64,000 bases of DNA, taken from Myxococcota bacterium (GTDB lineage: Bacteria; Myxococcota_A; UBA796). The stretch covers positions 1 through 64,000 of the forward strand of contig JAQXDW010000130.1 of the NCBI GenBank assembly GCA_029251165.1. Direction: 5' to 3'. The notes under the pieces were generated by a model. That model saw only the letters and a list, made by a program, of their open reading frames with translations. It did no database searches and was not told where the DNA came from. The position numbers and the translations under genes are program-made. Positions 24,891 to 33,835 of the stretch are shown in pieces; within the stretch, counting starts at the first letter, position 1, and each line of letters begins with the position of its first letter.

Positions 24891-27800
24891 CTACCAGCTC
24901 CCAGCAGGACCGCCCCAGGCACCCATGTCGTTGGTGGTTCCGTCTGCGTCGTCGTAGGACACGGACGGATCGCCGGCGTCGATGGCCGGCGACTTCGCGG
25001 AGAGCGTCATGTCGTCGTCGGTGCTGTCCCCGTTATCGCTCCAGCTGGTGAACACTGGATCTGTGGAGATGTTGCCGTTGGAGCCGGTCGGATCCGTGGT
25101 GCCAAGGTAGTCGCCGCCGGCGTTGTTGTAGACGTCGTTGTAGGTTCCGGTGAAGCTCGCCGAGCCCCCGACCAGGACACCCTCGCCCGTACCAGCCTCG
25201 ACGATGATCGAGTTGAGCATGGTCGCCGCAGAGGAGCCGGAGACGTAGACGCCGCCGCCGTTCAGGGCATCGTCGCCGCCCTGGCTGACGTTGGTGGCGT
25301 AGAGCACCGCGTCGATGAGAAAGATGCCGCCGCCGTCGCTGGTCGCCTCGTTCCAGAGGGAGGCGACGTTGGTCAGGGACAGCTCTCCGCCGTCGACCTC
25401 GAAGCCGCCGCCGTCGGTGGCGGTGTTGGCGGTGACCCACGTGGTGTCGACCGTGCCGACTGAGGTGGCGTCGAGGTAGACACCGCCGCCCTGATCGGCC
25501 GAATTCGCGCTGATGGAGCTGTCCTCGAGCAGCAGCGTGCCGTCCTCGACGAAGACACCGCCGCCATAGGAATAAACGTAGAAAGTGTCATTCCCGGAGG
25601 TGGTCGTGGAGGACTCGGGGAGGAGGTTGTCCTCAATGAGCACATCGATCAGCTCGGGGTCTGCGCCGTTGATGTAGACGCCGCCGCCGGCGTAGGTGTC
25701 GATGTAGTCCGTGCAGGTCGTGATCGAGGTGCAGGCGTAGCTGGACGAGGATGCCTCGTGGTAGCCCTCACCGTTGGTGAGCGTGAACCCGGTCAGCGTG
25801 GCGAGCTCGCCGGTTGCAAAGCTGACCACCGGCGCACCGTAGCCGGAGGCGTCGATGATCGTGCTCTCGGAGCCGTCGACGCCAGTGACGTCGATGCTCT
25901 GGCCGTTGAAGTCGAGCGCCTCGAAGTAGGTGCCCTGGTAGACAATCACGCACTCGTTGGCGGTGTCGATGCCATCCTGGATGGCGTCGAGCGGGCTGGC
26001 TGCAGAGCCATCCCCAGAGGCAGAGCCGGTGCCGCCGTTGACCACCACCGGCTCGCTGGAGTCGGTGTCGTTGCAGTCGTACTCATTGTCCGCACCCTCA
26101 CAGGCCCAGTCGGTGCTGCCGATGGCTCCGAACCCGTCGCTGTCGTCGTCGGTGGCGTACCAGTCGCCGTCGACAGCCTCCTCGTCGGTGTCGCCGTCGC
26201 AGTCGTCGTCCTCGGCGTTGCAGTACTCGTCTGCTCCGGGGTACTGCGCGGCGTCGCTGTCGTCGCAGTCGGTGGCGTCGGCGACGGTGCCGGAGGGCTG
26301 AGCGCAGGTGTCGGCGTAGCTTGCGGCATCGCCGTACCCGTCGCCGTCGCTGTCCGTGTAGAACGTCGAGCCTGTGGAGGTGTCGAGGCTGTCGTCGTCG
26401 TCGTCGATGAGGGTGTCGCAGTCGTTGTCGATGCTGTCGCAGATCTCGGTGGCTGCCGGGTTCACCGCAGCGGTACTGTCGTCGCAGTCGGTGTCGTCGG
26501 CGACATAGCCGGAGGGCTGACTGCAGTCGATGTCGGTGGCGGCGGCGTCTCCGTAGGTGTCGCCGTCGGTGTCGGCGTACCAGGTGACGACATCGAGGGC
26601 GTCATCCTCGTCGATGGTTCCGTCGCAGTTGTCATCCTCGGCGTTGCAGTACTCGTCTGCTCCGGGGTACTGCGCGGCGTCGCTGTCGTCGCAGTCGGTT
26701 CCATCGGAGACGTACCCGCTGGGCTGGTCGCACTGGACGAGGCTGAACACGCTGTTTCCGTAGCCGTCGCCGTCGCCGTCGCCGTACCAGGTGGCGGCAT
26801 CAAGGGCGTCGTCCTCATCAACGGTTCCGTCGCAGTCGTCGTCCTCGGCATTGCAGTACTCGTCTGCTCCAGGGTACTGCGCGGCGTCGGTGTCGTCGCA
26901 GTCGGTGTCGTCGGCGACGTACCCGCTGGGCTGGTCGCAGGCGAGGGCGGCGTTGGTGGCGTCTCCGTAGCCGTCGGTGTCGGCATCGGCGTACCAGGCG
27001 GTCTCATCGAGGGCGCCGACCTCATCGGTGTCACCGTCGCAGTCGTCGTCCTCGCCGTTGCAGTACTCGTCTGCTCCGGGGTACTGGGTGTTGTTGCCGT
27101 CGTCGCAGTCAGTGTTGTCGGCGACGTACCCGCTGGGCTGGTCGCAGGCGACGTCGGTGATGCCAGCGTCTCCGTAGCCGTCGGTGTCGTTGTCGGCGTA
27201 CCAGGTGGCGGCATCTGTGGCGTCGTCTTCATCCACGGTGCCGTCGCAGTCGTTGTCCGCGCCGTCGCAGACCTCCACGCCGTTCGGGCTGATGGCGGTG
27301 TCAGTGTCGTCGCAGTCGTCAGAGTTGGCGACATAGCCGGAGGGCTGGCTGCAGGAGCCGGTGCTGACAGAAGCGTCTCCGTAGCCATCGCCGTCGGTGT
27401 CGGCGTACCAGGTCAAGACGTCGGAGGCATCGTCTTCATCGACTGCGCCGTCGCAGTCGTTGTCGCTGCCATCGCAGACCTCTTCACCGTCGGGGTTGAC
27501 CGTGGTGTCGGTGTCGTCGCAGTCGGTGTCGTCAGAGACGTACCCGCTGGGCTGGTCGCAGGCGACGTCGGTGATGTCAGCGTCTCCGTAGCCGTCGGTG
27601 TCGGTGTCGGCGTACCAGGTGGCGGCATCTGTGGCGTCGTCTTCGTCGGTGTCGCCGTCGCAGTCGTTGTCCGTGCCGTCGCAGACTTCTTCACCGTCGG
27701 GATTGATCGCTGCGTCCTTGTCGTTGCATTCCTCGCAGGCTGCGAAGCCGTCGCCGTCAACATCCGCGTAGCCGACCGAGCCGTCGCAGTTGTAGTCGTT

Positions 27801-28394
27801 GGGATCGTCACAGAACTCTTTGGCGCCTGGGTTGATGCCTGCGTCGGTGTCGTCGCAGTCTCCGATGAGGTCGGTGTAGCCCTCGGGCTGCTCGCAGGCC
27901 TCGATGGTGCTCTTCTCGTCGCCGTAGCCGTCTCCGTCGGTGTCGGCATACCAAGTGCTGCTGACCTCTTCGTCGATCTGACCGTCGCAGTTGTTGTCGA
28001 TGCCGTCGCAGTACTCGATGTTGCCTGGGTACGCCTCAGGCTGGTCGTCGTCGCAGTCACCGCCGACTGCGGAGTATCCCTCCGGGGCCTCACAGACCTC
28101 GATGCTGCTGTCGTCGTCGCCGAAGCCATCACCGTCGGCGTCTTCGTAGAACGGAGTGGTGACCCCCTCGTCGATCTGGCCGTCGCAGTTGTTGTCGATG
28201 CCGTCGCACAGCTCTAAACTGTCGGGGCTGATGTCGGCGTCGCCGTCGTCGCAGTCACCATCTTCGGTGGTGTAGCCATCATCATCACCGTCGATACCGG
28301 TGATGATTGTGTCATCGGTGTCGACAGGCGTGCTCTTGTCATTGCAGCCAAGAGTCAGGAGGAGGCTGAGTCCAGCTAAAATATGCTTGGTCAT
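24891..28394 (-). CDS. Giant lipoprotein with MopE-type metal-binding repeats and C-terminal beta-helix
   Basis: A 1167-aa lipoprotein (signal MTKHILAGLSLLLTLGC). Residues about 33-775 are eleven complete and one partial repeats of some 65 residues: D.DGDGYGD... C.QPSGYV...DCDD.D..YPGA.E.C...D.DCDG..DE. This is the putative metal-binding motif (MopE) found in secreted myxobacterial and methanotroph proteins; the DxDxDG loops probably bind calcium and the paired cysteines can form disulfides. From about residue 775 the protein turns into a parallel beta-helix with DGSAASPLDAIQDGIDTA, the start typical of secreted right-handed beta-helix proteins. Probably a surface adhesin or matrix protein. 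It is the last gene before a gap and converges on msrA. Confidence 0.88.
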   Translation of the reverse strand: MTKHILAGLSLLLTLGCNDKSTPVDTDDTIITGIDGDDDGYTTEDGDCDDGDADISPDSLELCDGIDNNCDGQIDEGVTTPFYEDADGDGFGDDDSSIEVCEAPEGYSAVGGDCDDDQPEAYPGNIEYCDGIDNNCDGQIDEEVSSTWYADTDGDGYGDEKSTIEACEQPEGYTDLIGDCDDTDAGINPGAKEFCDDPNDYNCDGSVGYADVDGDGFAACEECNDKDAAINPDGEEVCDGTDNDCDGDTDEDDATDAATWYADTDTDGYGDADITDVACDQPSGYVSDDTDCDDTDTTVNPDGEEVCDGSDNDCDGAVDEDDASDVLTWYADTDGDGYGDASVSTGSCSQPSGYVANSDDCDDTDTAISPNGVEVCDGADNDCDGTVDEDDATDAATWYADNDTDGYGDAGITDVACDQPSGYVADNTDCDDGNNTQYPGADEYCNGEDDDCDGDTDEVGALDETAWYADADTDGYGDATNAALACDQPSGYVADDTDCDDTDAAQYPGADEYCNAEDDDCDGTVDEDDALDAATWYGDGDGDGYGNSVFSLVQCDQPSGYVSDGTDCDDSDAAQYPGADEYCNAEDDNCDGTIDEDDALDVVTWYADTDGDTYGDAAATDIDCSQPSGYVADDTDCDDSTAAVNPAATEICDSIDNDCDTLIDDDDDSLDTSTGSTFYTDSDGDGYGDAASYADTCAQPSGTVADATDCDDSDAAQYPGADEYCNAEDDDCDGDTDEEAVDGDWYATDDDSDGFGAIGSTDWACEGADNEYDCNDTDSSEPVVVNGGTGSASGDGSAASPLDAIQDGIDTANECVIVYQGTYFEALDFNGQSIDVTGVDGSESTIIDASGYGAPVVSFATGELATLTGFTLTNGEGYHEASSSSYACTSITTCTDYIDTYAGGGVYINGADPELIDVLIEDNLLPESSTTTSGNDTFYVYSYGGGVFVEDGTLLLEDSSISANSADQGGGVYLDATSVGTVDTTWVTANTATDGGGFEVDGGELSLTNVASLWNEATSDGGGIFLIDAVLYATNVSQGGDDALNGGGVYVSGSSAATMLNSIIVEAGTGEGVLVGGSASFTGTYNDVYNNAGGDYLGTTDPTGSNGNISTDPVFTSWSDNGDSTDDDMTLSAKSPAIDAGDPSVSYDDADGTTNDMGAWGGPAGSW
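26075..28300 (-). repeat. Tandem coding repeats of the MopE-type lipoprotein
   Basis: About 195-bp units repeat eleven to twelve times. Several neighbouring units are near-identical at DNA level, for example those reading DDTDCDD..AAQYPGADEYCNAEDD, around 26210-27080. The middle units are most alike and the outer ones more divergent, the pattern expected from recent internal duplication. Recombination here could change protein length, and short-read assembly may have collapsed copies. Confidence 0.9.
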
Positions 28395-28488
28395 CGGTAG
28401 TGCTCAACGAAGAAGGGAACGGATCCCCTATATGCCACTATCGACACTGAAAAATCCAGGGAAAATCCGATCCACACCCAACGGTGGT

Positions 28489-29568
28489 TTACTCTTGAGA
28501 GCCCACTTGACCAGAGGCTAAATGCTCGATCAAGGTTGCGGTGAGGATGCGACGACCGCTGCTGTTGGGGTGCTTAAAGTCATAGAAGTGATCTTCTGGA
28601 AGCCGGGGATAGCTCATGAGCTCCGGCTGCTCAGCGGTCCACCGCTGCCAGGTCTCGAAGACTTCTGGCGCCAGGAGGTCTGTGTAGTACAGCTCTCGGT
28701 GGGGCAAATCCAGTAGTGTAAGCGGGGTACCGAGCTCTTCACAGCGCGCTCTCAGCCTGCGTAGCCCTGCGATGTTGAATTGCTGGGGACTGTAGTCTAG
28801 CTCGTCGGGGTCGAATCGCTCGGTGCTGTCCTCTAGGTTCTCCAGTGCCTCGCTCAGCCACTTCATCTCATCGAGGCGCCGGTAGCTCATGTGGAACCCT
28901 GGCCGTGCCTTTCGCGGCTTCTTCCAGTACCAGAGATCGGAACCAAGCTCGGCGATGCCGGCGATGTACTCATCGTGGTAGCGGTGAAAGTCTCTGGGCA
29001 GGGAGAGCGCGAGCTCCAGGCGCTTCTGGAACGGCCACTCTTCGATCTGCCACAGCTCCGATGGGGTCATCATCATCAGCAGCCGATCTTCGGGCAGGCC
29101 CACGCTCGTCAGCCAGTCCTTGCGGAAGTTGTCTGGTGAGACGGAGTGGATGACTTGATCGCCGGCCTGAATCGGGAGCCGGTTGAAGAGACTCACGGTC
29201 AGGCCGCTCGCGCCACGGTTCATTGCAAACTTGGCCACCCGCCATGGGCTGTTCTGTGCGGCGAGCTCCGTGTTGATCACCTCCTCGTCGAAGGCGTCTC
29301 GCAGCACACTGGAGCCGATGAGCCAGGCGATGCGGCCGCCATCGTGGCTTCGGAGGGCAGACGCATCGAGCGTCCGGATCTTCCACAGTGTCCAGCTCTG
29401 GGCATGGTAGCGCCCGTGCTGAACCACGGTCATGTCGGGGTGGTAGTGAAGCGTCCAGCCAGCATACAGCGCCACAGCGACAGCACAGATCCATCGGAGG
29501 AGCCGAACGGCGCGGTGAGTCTCTTCCAGCATCGGCTGGGGCGGAGGCGGCGGGATTGGCGCAGGCAT
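28489..29568 (-). CDS. SGNH-fold hydrolase-like membrane-anchored protein
   Basis: A 359-aa protein with a Pro-rich start (MPAPIPPPPPQP) and one transmembrane helix (about 24-42), then an extracytoplasmic domain. It opens with IAWLIGSSVLRDAF, where GSS is the block I nucleophile of SGNH/DltD/AlgJ-type proteins. It ends with FYDFKHPNSSGRRIL, the block V Asp-x-x-His (D..H) pair. These proteins acetylate or deacetylate envelope glycans or act as esterases. It lies 56 nt downstream of another SGNH protein gene in the same direction. Confidence 0.7.
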   Translation of the reverse strand: MPAPIPPPPPQPMLEETHRAVRLLRWICAVAVALYAGWTLHYHPDMTVVQHGRYHAQSWTLWKIRTLDASALRSHDGGRIAWLIGSSVLRDAFDEEVINTELAAQNSPWRVAKFAMNRGASGLTVSLFNRLPIQAGDQVIHSVSPDNFRKDWLTSVGLPEDRLLMMMTPSELWQIEEWPFQKRLELALSLPRDFHRYHDEYIAGIAELGSDLWYWKKPRKARPGFHMSYRRLDEMKWLSEALENLEDSTERFDPDELDYSPQQFNIAGLRRLRARCEELGTPLTLLDLPHRELYYTDLLAPEVFETWQRWTAEQPELMSYPRLPEDHFYDFKHPNSSGRRILTATLIEHLASGQVGSQE

Positions 29569-29624
29569 AGTGGAGAGTATGGTTGGGGGGCAGGGGAGGG
29601 AAGCGCTTCTATCCGCTGCGCTCT

Positions 29625-31154
29625 TCAGCCGCCGCTGGTGACCGTGCCGGCATCGAGATCGACCACCAGGCTGCCGGCGCCGGGGTCAGCGACCTGGATG
29701 ATCGTCTCCTTGAGCTGGAAGCGCCGGTCATCTGGTCCCGGCCCGTCCATGTTCTCGTCGAGATAGACCCGGAGCATCACCGACTCTGCGGTGCGGGCAT
29801 CCAGCGAGAAGGTGCCTGGGCCCTGGAGTCGGTCCGTGCCGAGGACCGTCGGGTTGCCTCCGGCGGTGGTGGCCTCTACGCACTCGATCTGGATCGTACC
29901 GGCGCTGTAGTCACTGAAGGTGAGGGTGCCGCTGATGCGCGCACCGCTGCCGGGCTGCGGACCTGGAGCACCGCTGGGCTCGCCGCCAGGAGGGGTGCCA
30001 TTCTGCTGCGCGCTGGGGTCATTGGGGCCACCGCCAGAGACGTAGGGATCCTCATAGGTCGGGATCGCACCTCCGAGACCATCGCCCATCAGCGGCTGAG
30101 ACGGCCACTGATGCTCTGAGAGCAGGCGCGCGAGCGCCTCCCCCATGAGCCGGTGGCCGGCGGGAGTGGGGTGCATCTCATCGATGAACAGCGCCTCCCT
30201 TGACATCCCGCTCTCGATGAAGAGCTCCGGGACGTCAAGCAGCGGCGCGCCGTGGCGTGCTGCGGTGTCCTTCATGACCTGGCGGTAGGGATCCCAGGCC
30301 TTGCCCTGGCTCTTGGAGACGTCGAGATCCTCGTTGTTGGCGAGCATCAAGAACGCCACCTCGGCTCCCGAAGCGTCTGCGATGTCGACCAGCGTCTCCA
30401 GGTTGGCGGCGTAGTCGTTGATCTCGACACGTCGCAGGCCGATGTGCTCGCCGCTGTCGAGCACGCTCGGAGAGCCGCTCTGCAGCCAGCCGACCTCTTG
30501 CATGCGAGCCTCTGCAGGAGCGACCCGGAGCCGGTAGTCGAGCAGCCGATAGATCGCGCTGAGCGAGAGAAGGCGCTGGAGTGCTCCGCTGAAGCTCTCC
30601 TCGAAGCCGGCGTAGGCAGCGAGCAGCTCTTTGTCGACGAAGGCATCGAAGTTGTTGTCTGACCAGATGTTGCCGATGACGATGAGGTCTGGCTCGGTCT
30701 GAAGGGCGCGCAGCCGCAGCAGGTTGATGGTCTGGTAGCTGGAGTAGCCTGGCGTCGCAGCATTGATGGCCTCGACGCCATCTCCAAGCACACCTGCAGT
30801 GACCTCAGAGAAGACCTCTGGGTCGGTGACCCCGAAGCCGAACACGCTGGAGTCTCCGGTGGTCAGGATGCGACGGATTCCAGCAGGCTTGGGCATTGTC
30901 GGCTCCGCGCCGCGCAGCCCGAGCTGGTTGATGGTCACCGTGGCGCCCGCCTGGAGGTGCTCGCCTGGGCGATATTCATAGAGCAGGTAGGGATTGCCCG
31001 GCAGGGTCGGGGTGTGCTCGTCGCTGCTGACCTCGGGGTCTTTCCAGGTCGCGAGATCGTCGCTGAAGGCGACAGAGATCCCAGCCTCCACGAGGAGCCA
31101 GACTAGCACAGCCGGGATCAGGCTGAACCCGATCTTCTTGATGAGGGATGGCAT
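29625..31154 (-). CDS. SGNH/GDSL hydrolase with C-terminal beta-domain
   Basis: A 509-aa protein with one N-terminal helix (IGFSLIPAVLVWLLVEAGISVAF, an uncleaved anchor or signal). The catalytic part has block I ILTTGDSSVFGFGV (GDS), NxxxN-like block III (GNIWSDNNFD) and block V IDEMHPTPAGHRLMGEAL with the D-x-x-H pair. From about residue 365 a Gly/Pro-rich linker leads to a beta-sandwich-like C-terminal domain (ISGTLTFSDYSAGTIQI...) resembling domains that bind surfaces or cell wall. It may edit acetyl groups or esters of an extracellular polymer with its SGNH neighbour. The ATG lies 39 nt from the divergent start. Confidence 0.8.
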   Translation of the reverse strand: MPSLIKKIGFSLIPAVLVWLLVEAGISVAFSDDLATWKDPEVSSDEHTPTLPGNPYLLYEYRPGEHLQAGATVTINQLGLRGAEPTMPKPAGIRRILTTGDSSVFGFGVTDPEVFSEVTAGVLGDGVEAINAATPGYSSYQTINLLRLRALQTEPDLIVIGNIWSDNNFDAFVDKELLAAYAGFEESFSGALQRLLSLSAIYRLLDYRLRVAPAEARMQEVGWLQSGSPSVLDSGEHIGLRRVEINDYAANLETLVDIADASGAEVAFLMLANNEDLDVSKSQGKAWDPYRQVMKDTAARHGAPLLDVPELFIESGMSREALFIDEMHPTPAGHRLMGEALARLLSEHQWPSQPLMGDGLGGAIPTYEDPYVSGGGPNDPSAQQNGTPPGGEPSGAPGPQPGSGARISGTLTFSDYSAGTIQIECVEATTAGGNPTVLGTDRLQGPGTFSLDARTAESVMLRVYLDENMDGPGPDDRRFQLKETIIQVADPGAGSLVVDLDAGTVTSGG

Positions 31155-31193
31155 TACGATGGAATGGTACTACCAGACAGCGGAGGGGTGTCG

Positions 31194-31805
31194 ATGGTGA
31201 TGCGGATACTCACACGCGCATCGCTGCTGGTTGGGGCTGGAGCACTGCTACCTGCGATGGCCCGGGCGTGCCTCTTCGTGGTGCCGGAGCCACACCAGCT
31301 CGATCCATCGGAGCTCGGCATTGACGTCACCGCGCCAGACACTGTCGATCGCACTACCGTTCTGATCTCCCGCGGCAGAGGCCCGGTCTGTGTGGATGGA
31401 GCATGTGCCTCGACGAGCTGTGACGCCAGGGGCGTCCTGTCTGTGGAGTTCTCTCCCGCCTCTGACGACCGGACTTCTTCGGAGGCGATGGGCTATCGAG
31501 CGGTGCTGCTGGAGGGGGCCTTGCCCGACACCCTCACGCTTGGCGAGAATGCAGTCCTCGGTCCCGATCGGCTGAACCTGCTGTGGACTGACGGCGCGAC
31601 GGCTGAGCAGGAACCCCTCGACTTCACCCTCGGCCTCATCGCAATTGACCTCGCCGGTAACGAGAGCGCGCCGGCAGAGGTCTGGGTTGCAGACGATGGA
31701 CGGAGCGCCGCAGCGGCGACCGGCTGCGCTGCGGTGCCGCGCCCTGAGACCCCTGTGAGCCTCTGTGCTGTGCTCCTGCTGCTGCTCCGGCGGAGGCGGC
31801 TCTGA
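31194..31805 (+). CDS. Exported protein with short MYXO-CTERM-like C-terminus
   Basis: A 203-aa protein with a signal peptide (MVMRILTRASLLVGAGALLPAMARA). The C-terminus GCAAVPRPETPVSLC is followed by AVLLLLLRRRRL: a Cys, a Leu helix and an Arg cluster. This is the layout of the MYXO-CTERM sorting signal, although the helix is short. Such proteins are processed at the Cys and displayed on the cell surface in Myxococcota. The body has a disulfide-capable pair (CVDGACASTSC). Function unknown. Start chosen at ATG 31194 behind GGAGGGG. Confidence 0.65.
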   Translation: MVMRILTRASLLVGAGALLPAMARACLFVVPEPHQLDPSELGIDVTAPDTVDRTTVLISRGRGPVCVDGACASTSCDARGVLSVEFSPASDDRTSSEAMGYRAVLLEGALPDTLTLGENAVLGPDRLNLLWTDGATAEQEPLDFTLGLIAIDLAGNESAPAEVWVADDGRSAAAATGCAAVPRPETPVSLCAVLLLLLRRRRL

Positions 31806-31818
31806 CCGCGAAGCTGCC

Positions 31819-32124
31819 ATGGCCGATCCAGCAGGACACGGATGGTCTCTGGCGTGGGCCGGGCTGCTTCCTGGGCGCATTCATGGCGTGCCGGCCGCAT
31901 CTGATGTCTCCATCACCGAGGCGAGCTTTGTCGACCCGGCCGCGATGTGGGCCAGGATCGCGCCGGCAAATCGGGTGATCCTCGGCGCTGCGCTGTGGGA
32001 AGAGCTGGACGGCATGCAGCGTGCCTCGGCACGACGCCCCCTGGTCGAGGCTTGGGAGGCGTGCGCGATGTGGGCATCGCTGCTGGGACTGCCTCCGCCA
32101 CCCGAGCCCTGGAGTCGTGAATGA
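31819..32124 (+). CDS. Hypothetical protein, weak support
   Basis: A 101-aa frame starting MADPAGHGWSLAW, 13 nt after the previous stop. The middle (FVDPAAMWARIAPANRVILGAALWEELDGM) reads like a real amphipathic protein, while the N-terminus does not, and opposite-strand frames overlap it. No family recognised. It may be a genuine small gene in the same transcript as the MYXO-CTERM-like gene. Confidence 0.35.
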   Translation: MADPAGHGWSLAWAGLLPGRIHGVPAASDVSITEASFVDPAAMWARIAPANRVILGAALWEELDGMQRASARRPLVEAWEACAMWASLLGLPPPPEPWSRE

Positions 32125-32279
32125 GGCCCAGTGGACGTCTCATCCGGAGCGGTCCCTGGCTTCCCACCTTGTCTGCGGAGCTCTTCGCAGGCCTGCGCGC
32201 ATCTTTCCTTCCGCGATCCCACCCTGTCTCACACCACCATCGGCCGACCGCTCCGACGCGCCAGCGATTCCTCTGAGCC

Positions 32280-33404
32280 TCAGACGACGGAGCCCAGTCG
32301 CTGTGTGGTTCGTGCAATGGCCGACGCAGAGGTGGCCTCGCCGAGCCGCATCACGCCCTGGAGCAGCTCTAAACAAGGCACCGGGCCATCGGGCTTGGTC
32401 TCTGGCTCGCCGAGCTGATCAGAGATGTCGGCGTATCGAAGGCAGAGCTCCAGTCGGTAGTTCTCGCTGAGGAAGTCGTAGGTGATGAGCATGCAGAAGG
32501 AGTCCTGCCGCTCTGGATGGCACTCCACGAACAGCGGCTGCTTGAGGCACAGATCAAGCCGACGATCCAGCGAGGCGACCCGGTAAGGGGGGTACATGCG
32601 GAGTCGGCTCTCGACCCCGAGCTCATGGAGCTCGGACTGAACCTCCGCCAGCGCCGTCTTGATGCATGCCGCGGGCAGCTCCGCCTCGCGGACATCCGAC
32701 CACGGCAACCAGCGGTCCTGCTCCGGCTCATACCACTCGACGTTGCCCACCCGAAGCTTGTAGTCAAACACCGGATATCCGGGAGAGACATAGCCCGGAT
32801 AGAAGTAGCGGAGTCCAGCCTTGATCCCGTACTCGATCTCCAGCAGCATGGTGGTGAACCCGAGGCTGTGCTGAGAATAGTCCGGGTCATAGATGCCCAT
32901 CACGCTCAGCATGCTGTCTTGCCCGAGGTCGAAGAAGCTCAGCGCGACGAGTCGGCCACCGTCTCGGATGGAGAACCGCCAGGTGTTGTAGACCGCTCGG
33001 CCGCTGTCACCGTACAGCGAGTCTCGCAGCGACTCTGACAGCTCGCCACGGAAGCTTGTCCGGTACCGCTGGAACAGCGCCTCAGACTCTGCATCGAGGG
33101 TCGCTGGCTCGCAGGTGATCTCGAACTGTCGAGCATTTCGTCGCATCAGCTTCCGCAGGCTCTTGCGGAACCGGTAGTCAGACAGATCCAGTCGGGTCCA
33201 CAAGGCGGAGTGCAGATCGCCGCCCATCATCACGAACCGACAGGTGAAGATGGACTGCACCATGCGGTACCAGCCCTGCTCCAGGTAGCGGTCGAGAGTC
33301 TTGGGCTCGATGCGCTTTGGATGATGCATCTCGATGTGCATTTCGGGGTAGCTACTCGGGTTGATGGCGTCTGCTGTCTGACGGTGCTGAGACGAGGGCA
33401 TCAT
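32280..33404 (-). CDS. Arginyl/leucyl-tRNA-protein transferase-like (ATE/Bpt superfamily, GNAT fold)
   Basis: A 374-aa protein. Its core follows the Bpt/ATE pattern: YLEQGWYRMVQSIF (the GxRR region), FRKSLRKLMRRNARQFEI, LFQRYR, VYNTWRFSI, GRLVALSFFDL, GIYDPDYSQHSLGFTTMLLEIEYG, then the diagnostic YFYPGYVSPGYPVFDYKLR (G-Y-x-I-x-x-x-P-x-x-x-YK in ATE). These enzymes move an amino acid from aminoacyl-tRNA to a protein N-terminus. The N-terminal Cys cluster of classical ATE is absent, and about 120 extra C-terminal residues are present, so specificity may differ. The start is uncertain (GTG 33425, ATG 33404 or ATG 33401); the middle choice is given. It stands alone. Confidence 0.65.
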   Translation of the reverse strand: MMPSSQHRQTADAINPSSYPEMHIEMHHPKRIEPKTLDRYLEQGWYRMVQSIFTCRFVMMGGDLHSALWTRLDLSDYRFRKSLRKLMRRNARQFEITCEPATLDAESEALFQRYRTSFRGELSESLRDSLYGDSGRAVYNTWRFSIRDGGRLVALSFFDLGQDSMLSVMGIYDPDYSQHSLGFTTMLLEIEYGIKAGLRYFYPGYVSPGYPVFDYKLRVGNVEWYEPEQDRWLPWSDVREAELPAACIKTALAEVQSELHELGVESRLRMYPPYRVASLDRRLDLCLKQPLFVECHPERQDSFCMLITYDFLSENYRLELCLRYADISDQLGEPETKPDGPVPCLELLQGVMRLGEATSASAIARTTQRLGSVV

Positions 33405-33835
33405 ATCGCATCGGACCAGTCCCACGGTGTCATGAGAACCGGTGCTGTGTGCCCTTGATTGGTTGACTCACAGCGCTGAGGTGTTCGTAACCTTGGCGCG
33501 CTTCAGTGCTGCTCTTGTCCCGCTCTTTCTGCCACCGCCTGTGACGCTCGGGAGCTGAGAGGATGGGTGTTGCTCCTGCTTCACTATGGACAATGGGGGA
33601 GGTCTCGTATGAGCTGTCAGCTGGGACGCGGAGAGCCGGCTTCAGCTGAAGTGATCACCTGAGCAGCACAGAACGAGGCGGAGTGGCCGAGTGGTTCTTT
33701 GAGGGCGAATCAAGCAAGTCAGGGGGTGCGTCTTCAGGAGAGCGTGTTGTGCGCCTCGATGTCTGCTGCTTTGCAGACCCTGTTCGTGACGCCTTGAGCG
33801 GCTTGTGAGCAGTCCTGAAGACCCCTCCGCCGAGC
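33405..33835. other. 431-nt gap with strong local symmetry and no gene
   Basis: No frame here has coding bias. It contains a 12-nt palindrome CTTCAGCTGAAG (33640-33651), AGCTGTCAGCT next to it, and the large paired element at 33721-33826. Between them, 33675-33692 reads like the 5' end of a class II tRNA (GCGGAGTGGCCGAGTGGT), but no anticodon or T arm follows. The region may hold a small RNA or decayed mobile sequence. Confidence 0.5.
33721..33826. other. Structured 106-nt element downstream of truA
   Basis: GTCTTCAGGA (33730-33739) pairs perfectly with TCCTGAAGAC (33813-33822); AGGG and CCCT extend the helix after a bulge. Inside is a second perfect hairpin, GTCTGC (33761-33766) with GCAGAC (33773-33778) around a 6-nt loop. 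It begins 10 nt past the truA stop on the minus strand. It could be a 3' UTR structure, a small RNA or a miniature inverted-repeat element; no T tract marks it as a terminator. Confidence 0.35.

Noticed and set aside
25758..28217. 819-codon plus-strand open frame
   Set aside because: Valine/alanine-rich mirror of the MopE-repeat gene; the minus-strand frame has a lipobox and recognised repeats.
26075..28300. Regularly spaced repeats resembling an array
   Set aside because: The units are about 195 bp, in frame and encode MopE-type protein repeats; no short repeats with unique spacers as in CRISPR.
33675..33710. tRNA-like 5' sequence (GGAGTGGCCGAGTGGTT)
   Set aside because: D-arm-like start but no matching 3' acceptor strand, anticodon arm or T arm within 120 nt; not a functional tRNA.
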